Positions 32,936 to 64,000 of a stretch of 64,000 nt of DNA are shown here, piece after piece. The DNA is from Bolinopsis microptera (taxonomy: Eukaryota > Ctenophora > Tentaculata > Lobata > Bolinopsidae), in NCBI RefSeq assembly GCF_026151205.1, contig NC_087075.1, forward strand, positions 8,607,303-8,671,302, written 5' to 3'. Made by a program: the position numbers and the translations under genes. Each line of letters begins with the position of its first letter. Positions within the stretch are counted from its first letter, which is position 1. A model generated the notes under the pieces. It ran no database searches. It was not told the origin of the DNA and was given only the letters and a program-made list of their open reading frames with translations.

Positions 32936-35900
32936 GACAGTATTATAAAACTTTAATAAACAATTAAACCACGCCACTAGAGCTGAAGGCAGGAGGTTAA
33001 CTTTCAACACCTCGGTATTGGAATAGGTTTTAAACTCACTCGACGCTATAAATCGTTCGTACTTGGACTACCTATGTACTTCTAAGTAAAACAAACGTGT
33101 ACATGTAGTACTCGAATATTGACAGTGTGAAACTCAAGCAAAACTTAACACACAACGAACTAGCAGAAACTCAAAACAACAAGAATCAGATGACTTAGCG
33201 TTTCCCTCAAAAACAGGTGTTAAGTTTCTACAGATGATGGAATTGACCGAGAAACGCATTTGTAACACGTTTTCCATCATAGTAAACTCCACATGATTCA
33301 ACATGCGATGTTGTGATTACCGTTGGTAACATGACCTACTCAATGACCTAAAATAGCACGAGTCTCTAGTACCTGTAGTATGCTAACAATGAGGGAATGT
33401 TTTGTAAATAGTTTGTTCAAAGCTCATCTACTCAGACGACTAGGAAACACTTGTCGTACAATCTCGGTATCTGGTGGGGCGGGCCCTGTGCCCTGTCCGA
33501 AGAACTATTTTAGTCTTTGTTGTTCAGACACTTTAAACAAGAAAGAGAAATTGGAGAGTTCCGACAGGTTGTATCTATTAATTTCAGGAGGATGAAATAG
33601 CACTGGTGTTTAAAATATTCGTCATGAAAACTTTAATTTGGAGTAGTATTACTAGGATACATTTGGGATTAAGATACTTTGATAAGTCACCAATATAATC
33701 ATTATATGATTAAAGTTGTGACTTTTTAACATGGTATTCGGTTGTGAGTTGCTCCGGTGGCGAATATGTCTGTACTTCAAAGAATTAGTATGTCTAAGAT
33801 ATCAGAATATACATTAGTATCAAAATATTATCATTATATACTTTTTACTTTCCGATATAGTTTGTTAAAGAATGAACACTGTATCATGTGTCTATGCGTT
33901 GTTCTAAAATCGTGTTCAAAATCAGTATATACAAGTATACAACAGATGAACATATGAAACAAAACAACGCGTGTACGTTGTAAAGGTAGTGCACAAAGTT
34001 GAATCATAGCTTGGGCCATCAAATAGATCAAACAGACAGTTCCCGACCTTTCAAATAACTCAAATGGAAGCCAGGTCTGTTGGAAAAATGCCATAAATTA
34101 AGTCACGTGAGAGACAACTGCCAGTAGTATTACCTTTTTTGGAGCCCTCTAATTACAAAAATGACAATTACAGCAGTTCAGTAAATGCAGGCAATCTTCG
34201 GAGAATACCAAGAAACTGTCAAACAATAATTGCAACTCAGAGACTGGTGGACACAGAACAAAATGTTTCCAGGCTCCCAAACTCCGAATGGTACTTAGAT
34301 TTACGGGGAAATGGACCAAAGCCGGCATGTCTTGACGCAATTAGCTCTGGGAAGACTGTTAAAAACTACCGATTTGGCTGACTCACACCAAGTTAAACCA
34401 CATGTGCTACAAATTAAGTTAACAGTACAGAAATAAATATAACAGAACAACAAGTACCACAGCTCAGGTTAGATAAAACTAACATTTATACTAAAAAAGT
34501 GATAACAACGGAAAATAAATAATTCAAGAGCTTGCGCTATCGTTTGTCACCAAAATCTATAAATGGCCCCCGGAAATATAGTGTAGAGCGCTCCTCGGCA
34601 GAGAACGATCCAGACTACAATAAGTACATATATTGTAACAACACAAAAGTAACAACCGTGGAAGTGGAGCCATGACAAAGAGTACGATGCAGCTATACAG
34701 ATGTGCTCTTAATTACGAACTGAGGTAATGAAAGGCTCTTAGATCAGGCACATGAGACGATCCCAATGACACACGGCTTGGCAAGCCTGTGTTATGACGA
34801 TAAACCTAATGTGTCCACTACAATACAGATAACGATAAAGAACAGCCCCAGCTCCAAATTATAACCTCCCTGCTGACTCTCACGGCCCCAAACACCACTC
34901 TCAGGTTTCAAATCAAGCTCTAACGTCACAAACCACGTGTTTGACACAGCTGTGGCCTGATTGGTCCATTGCAGTCACGTGGGGGAAAAGGAGAGCTATC
35001 ATTGGTGGAGCATGGTCACGTGATTACAGCATCTGGAAAGTACAGTGGGTAGCTGTAGGACTCGGAGTAATTAATACGTTACTCGGTAAACTGATGGATG
35101 GTGCTAACGGTCATGATTCCGGACTGAATTACCAAAACTGTTGTCAGTGTCACTGAGAACATGGAGATTGGAGTTAACAACTTGGAACATTTATAATTAC
35201 TTCATTACTTAATTAAAACTCAATTAGTCGCCCAATTACACCAGTAGAGATATCAGATCTGATGGTGAACTGGTTCCGATGCCCTCCTCCAATACTCAAC
35301 ACCTTCTCTGGACGCTACTTTGCGGCATTATTACTCATTACACCAGCCGATTATGCTGACAGTACTAACTCCATCTGACCTAAATGTTTCTGATTACATA
35401 AAACATGAGGGGTAGTCTCCGAGAATCATCAAGTTTTGACAGAACACCTGACATTGATTCAGATCACGTGACAGGTAGGTGATTAATTAACTCTCATCTC
35501 AAGCTCACCTGGTCCTCTTCAAAGTGATTTATGATTATAATATTCACATATTCATTTAACTTATAGTTAGTAATAATATTATATTCACATATTCATTTAA
35601 CTCAGTCATCTCACCAGATGGAATTGAAGGTGATCAAGCTCTTGGTGCATGTCGACGGTATGCTATGATGAGTGGTCAGTGGATAATAGGCTAGGATAGT
35701 GTGGTCACTGGTCGAATCGTCAACTAAAAAGTAAAAAGTTGCGGTTAAATCTTATCTCATCTAACTGTACTACTGAAATCAACATCAGCGCCGCGCATGA
35801 TTTTATGAAGTGTAATAACCGTGAGCTCTAAATATCAATGTTATTATAATCACCAACGTGCGATTCCACACGTTACAATGAATTGAGATGCAGTGATGTA

Positions 35901-38639
35901 ATGTTAAGTTACAGCCTCACCATTTACAGAGGAAAAGGCCGTATTGTTGTCTCCAGTATAAATCAACAGATTGAAATGATATAATTCTAACTAGATTTCA
36001 ATGATATAATTCTACTCACCCTTCAAGTAGGGTTATGTTAACATTGTGTTTTGTTCGTTGAACACGGGGTATAATTGAGCATTAATTTGGGAAACTCGCC
36101 ACTTCACTAACATGTAATCAGATAAATATTGATTACATGATAAAATGATCACGTGATGGATTTCCCACGGAAAACTCACTCAAGTAATAACACACAGGAC
36201 AGAGAGGTAAAAAGAGAGCGGGGACAGGGCACGTGTTCATGTCAACATACTGGGAGTGGGCCGAGTGGCGTGTAAGTCACATGCGTGTAAGTCACGTGCG
36301 TGTAAGTCATGTACGTGGGTCACATACGTAAGTAATGTGATAGGCGGATAGATCGCTCAGATGAGAGATACTTGATTAGATAAGAGAAGTACCAACTTGT
36401 AATTACACTTATTATGTACTGATATCGAGAGGAAAGAAGGGTAACATGGTCCGAAACACATCGTTTTGGTATTGCGACACGGATATGAAACATTCAGATG
36501 AACTCGGTACATACCAACTGACCAAGGATTTTAGGAAGGATGGTAAAATAATTAAGCCGACGAGTCACAACTTTTGAACGGCGCGATATCCTAAATATCC
36601 AAAGAGATTATAAATAAATGATGAACAATTTCTGAAGTAACGTACTCGTTCAACGCAGAAAAGTAAATTCAGTCTTGAAACCATCCCGTCTGTACTGAAC
36701 AAGAAATTATGTTAAAACCACTTTGCCATATTTGGGATGATTAGCCCAAAGATTTCAAAATATCTTGATATCACAAAAAAGTGGCACGATCTTAGATAGG
36801 GCCACGTATAAAGTTACATATTGTCTAATTTCGATGTTGCTCCAGTACTCGAGCCGATAGAAATTACGATAGAAACGGCAGAAATAAAAATTGAACGCAA
36901 TAAAGATTTAATGTTCACGGCCTGGATAATAATATGAATTAGTTCCAAGACCAAATTCAGTATTTTCCGTGGTAAAAACTAAAAAACTCGGTAAAACCAG
37001 TACAGCGGAACCAGTGAAACCAGTGAAACGAGTACAGTGACAATAAAAGGTAGACATGTAACTCCAAGACACCACCCACTTGCTACTCACCACACAGATC
37101 TTACCTTGTATTTGTTTATTCAGTACATCACCACTACATCCTCTACTAACGAATCCACCAATGAAATGTCTTCATTATAATCACGTGACTGTTTTTGGCT
37201 TATCACAGAGCAGCTTGCTTGTACGCCATTTCATGAGCCCAGAGAAGCTAACCTGATATTTACAAGAACTTTCTAGACTTCAACACTACTTTTTTGATCG
37301 TTGACGAAACGTCGTGCTAAAATGCACAACACACAAAATGTATTTGTAGTGTGTGCCAACAATAAAGCAATAATTTAAATTCACATACACGATCGTGTTA
37401 ATTTAATGGACTTTTAAAGTGGACCCAACCTATATATGTGCAGTGTAACGAACTATCTATCACACCGCACTTAAATAAACATACATCTAGATTCTATAAA
37501 TAGATCTCAGACCCGTGAGTGTAATTTATGAGTGGGACAGTTTTGTTAATGCTGCCCGTGTTGACAGTTCAGGTAATTGAGACACTTCAAACTGAGATGC
37601 CAGGCAGTAGACTTGAAGCTGAGATGCCAGGTACTAGACTTGAAGCTGATTTTAAAGTCTAGTAGCCTTGAAGCTGGCTTTAGAGCTCAACAGTCCGATA
37701 TATAACTTTTTGGAGTAATGGAATACAAGTACATACGTATTAAAATGGAATACAAGTACATACGTATTAAAATACGTAAATATTATACGTATTTATTCGA
37801 GCGGAGTGACGTATTATAAAGTTATAATTCTGTAAATTTAAGCAGATATTTCTATGCAGAACAAATAATATATAAAAGTTAATTTGATGGCTCTTAGTGC
37901 AGAAAGATCTCATTTTGTTTTGAACGTTTAATAACAAGTAACAACCTGTTTTTACAGTTTACAGCTTAATGTACGGAGTTCAATACGAATTAAAAAACAG
38001 TAACTAAAAATATAAGGAAACCACTCTGCGATCTTGAGAGGCAGTAAAACTTGATGACTGGTTACCGAGAAGACTGACTTTCCTGACGTTAATGATCCCA
38101 ATTACCTGAAATATGTGCATTTTAGAACAAAGGACCCTGAGTCGTGCCGGGAAAGTGTCGCGTGAAGATTCAGAAGAACTGAAGAGAATTTAATATCAAA
38201 GATAACACGTACAGTGTAGAGCTGGTGTCTGTCTTTAAAAAGCAGCAAATAAACTGAGCTAGAATATAATGAAATGTAAAGCAGTTCAGTAAAGCAGTAT
38301 AAAATATATTATATTATAAAGCAGTATAAATAACACATGAAAACATAAACTGGTCGACGCCCGAGGCGGCCCGACACCGGAAATTATCTAATACAAAATT
38401 GTATTGATGTTAAATAATAGTTGTGTGTACCTACTACCTATGTCACAGAAACAGTACAAAAGAGTCGCAAGAGTATTAAACTTGAGGACGGTATAGTTAA
38501 CATGAAACATCATCTAATTTATAAGACATGTACAACAGTTGTAGTGTTTCAAACCCCAACTCGTATGTTTTCTGAAGATAGTTTTAGTTATCAGTTTTCA
38601 GAGCCGCCCCCCACCTTTAGTAGACGTGATACACCTGAT
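32936..38639. promoter_or_regulatory. Long gene-free region with many CACGTG E-boxes
   Basis: No exon could be linked by frame and splice sites. CACGTG occurs at 34104, 34934, 34976, 35017, 35465, 36150, 36230, 36293 and 37182, often as tcacgtga, and ccaat boxes lie beside some (attggtcc near 34960, attggtgg near 35002, accaatg near 37158). A promoter or enhancer role is inference. A small duplication of tacaagtacatacgtatt lies at 37730-37775. Confidence 0.35.
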
Positions 38640-38765
38640 TCATACATTGTAAGTCATTGTAAGTCATTGTAAGTCATTGTTTAAAGTCATTGTAAGTCAT
38701 TGTAAGTCATTGTAAGTCATTGTAAGTCATTGTAAGTCATTGTAAGTCATTGTAAGTCATTATCT
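38640..38765. repeat. Decamer repeat (cattgtaagt)n
   Basis: About a dozen 10-bp units, broken once by tttaaa. Each contains the 5' splice-site-like string gtaagt on the plus strand. Confidence 0.9.
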
Positions 38766-40050
38766 TATTACTTACCTGTGCGTCTTTGGGGCTGAGACCT
38801 GAGTATTGAAGTACTGGCGTGGTGCCAAATGAGTCTTGTTACAATTAAACAGAGTAACTGTACTGTATTGTACTGCCAAGTCAGCGCCAGCATTAGGAGT
38901 TACCAGGAGTTACAGTGATTTGATATACGAGACATGAGTTGGCAATCGTTTGTGATTCAATCATACATCATCCACTGATCCACTCATTTGGTCGTGTAAA
39001 CAAAGGAAAACCAGTAAATTCACGACAATGTAAACTGTAGCAATAATTAGTAAAAACAATAATTTTCTGGCAAAACACTAGTATTTTGTTAGTTTCTACT
39101 TATAAAAAAGTGTCTGTTAAATAATGCTGTTACTTTGTGACGTCATAGTAAAAAGACTTCAAACAAAAAAGAATTTTCGGGAACAAATCATTTAACTGAA
39201 TTCTGCACACTTTAAAACTAAATCGTTACAAAACTACTGCGGTAGGATTTTCGGATGGAATTTAAGTTTAAGTTGAAAACTTCAAAACGTTATTCAACGA
39301 TATCATCTTTTCGTTATCAGGCACAAAAATTGAATTTTTAAACACTATTTCATAGTTCTGCTGTAATAAAAACACTGTAAGAACTGAGATTAAACCCCTT
39401 CTTAACCAAAAGCGAACAGATTAATGATAATTAATTATCTAATTACAAGCAGAATTGTAGTACAGGACCAGGAATACGTTAAACAGTACAAAGCAGTTTT
39501 CAGATCAGATTTTTATAATACAGAGTGAGCCGGATTTAACGTATGGTTAGAGTTTATAATTTATATGCATTGGATTTACGAATCCAACAACAATATGGGT
39601 TGTTTAATGAGGGGCGGTTAGAAAGTTACGTTAATTCTGGCCCACTGATGTATTATTATTATTATTACAGTCTAGAGCAGAGAGTAGTGTTACCAAAGGT
39701 GTTACCAGTGGTGTTACCAATGAAAATACTATATATATTACAGTGCCACCTATTTCGGAGCATTAAAAACACGCCCGACATAGTCCAGTTCAAATAACAA
39801 TAACAACCAATCAACTAAAACAGTGCGTTATAGCTAACAACAAAAACTCGTCATAATTCCCCTGACAAAATCGTTCATTCTCAAGTCAAGCTCTCAAGCT
39901 TCACGGTTGAAGGAGCCTCGTCCCTCGTCAATTTAGCTGTCGCGTTCAAATAATCAATCTCGGTATCATATAACACGTGATCAACTAACGGTGTGTCGCG
40001 CGACACAGTAGACCACGTGCTCAGACGGATGATGAGTATCTCGCCACACA
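38766..40050. other. Gene-free stretch; 3' flank of the HOOK gene
   Basis: AT-rich DNA downstream of the HOOK stop codon. Short open frames (for example 39543-39797) show no recognisable domain. The nearer part should include the HOOK 3' UTR, but its end is not visible. Confidence 0.35.
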
Positions 40051-63726
<23,676 letters not shown>

Positions 63727-64000
63727 CTGTGGGAATCATTTAGATTAGATAATATAAACACAATGAATAATAATATAAACATAATGAATACTGTATATGC
63801 GTGAGTTTTTGGATTATTTTAATTTTATATTTAAGAAAAGAAAGGGGGAGGACTAACCCAGTATTTGTTAAACATACTTAGTATAATCGTGATTATTTAA
63901 TCATTATTAATATAATAATATAGCATATAAAGAATCGTATGAAATTAGCTATCAGTTCTACAAATTTCTATAAGTATGGTGATGTAACTAAATGCCATTA
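63727..64000. other. Intron sequence to the window end
   Basis: AT-rich. It contains the pyrimidine/AG acceptor for the exon at 63726. No other exon is visible. Confidence 0.5.

Overview
The window is animal nuclear DNA. It is AT-rich, has spliced genes with GT..AG introns, and carries several families of LINE retrotransposons, cut-and-paste elements, foldback elements, minisatellites and a block of TTAGGG-type telomeric repeats. The recognisable host genes are two class A G-protein-coupled receptors, a tetraspanin and a HOOK-family microtubule adaptor. Together with the repeat content they suggest an invertebrate, perhaps a cnidarian or another early-branching animal. The species cannot be settled from the sequence alone.

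Layout. 0-7.6 kb: a segmental duplication holding two near-identical intron-poor GPCR genes (minus strand), short LINE-derived elements, a foldback element and a decayed LINE. 8.2-9.8 kb: an 18-copy 59-bp minisatellite running straight into the last two exons of an unrecognised plus-strand gene. 9.9-14.3 kb: a 5'-truncated, frameshifted LINE abutting a dead Mutator-like (MULE) transposon. 15.1-18.6 kb: a 60-bp coding-like repeat array, a satellite with a period near 340 bp, GC-rich foldback elements and a LINE fragment split by a 120-bp insertion. 18.6-23.6 kb: nested inverted repeats, a LINE relic and a short hAT-type element with a perfect target duplication. 27.0-28.7 kb: a complete five-exon tetraspanin gene (minus). 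28.8-40 kb: no gene found, but unusually many CACGTG E-boxes.

40.05-63.73 kb: the last five exons of a HOOK gene (minus strand) spread over 24 kb. Its introns hold almost everything else: a LINE relic, three minisatellites or microsatellites, a 1.9-kb terminal-inverted-repeat element full of GTGGTTAA motifs, a perfect 34-bp hairpin, a 3.35-kb palindrome next to a 610-bp CA tract, a TTAA-flanked foldback element with homopolymer ends, an interstitial telomeric block inside inverted arms, and a nearly intact 5.2-kb LINE.

How the parts relate. The host genes look functionally independent: receptor signalling, membrane microdomain organisation, and dynein/endosome cargo linkage. Much of the rest is a record of mobile-element activity: short derivatives of the 5.2-kb LINE sit beside the GPCRs, empty and filled insertion sites can be compared within the window, and several elements are nested. 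The most notable signals are a canonical -1 slippery heptamer at the LINE ORF1/ORF2 junction, a tandem array whose hairpin stem switches G:C to C:G between repeat classes, a minisatellite that duplicates a 3' splice site about 18 times, and the motif-rich terminal-inverted-repeat element.
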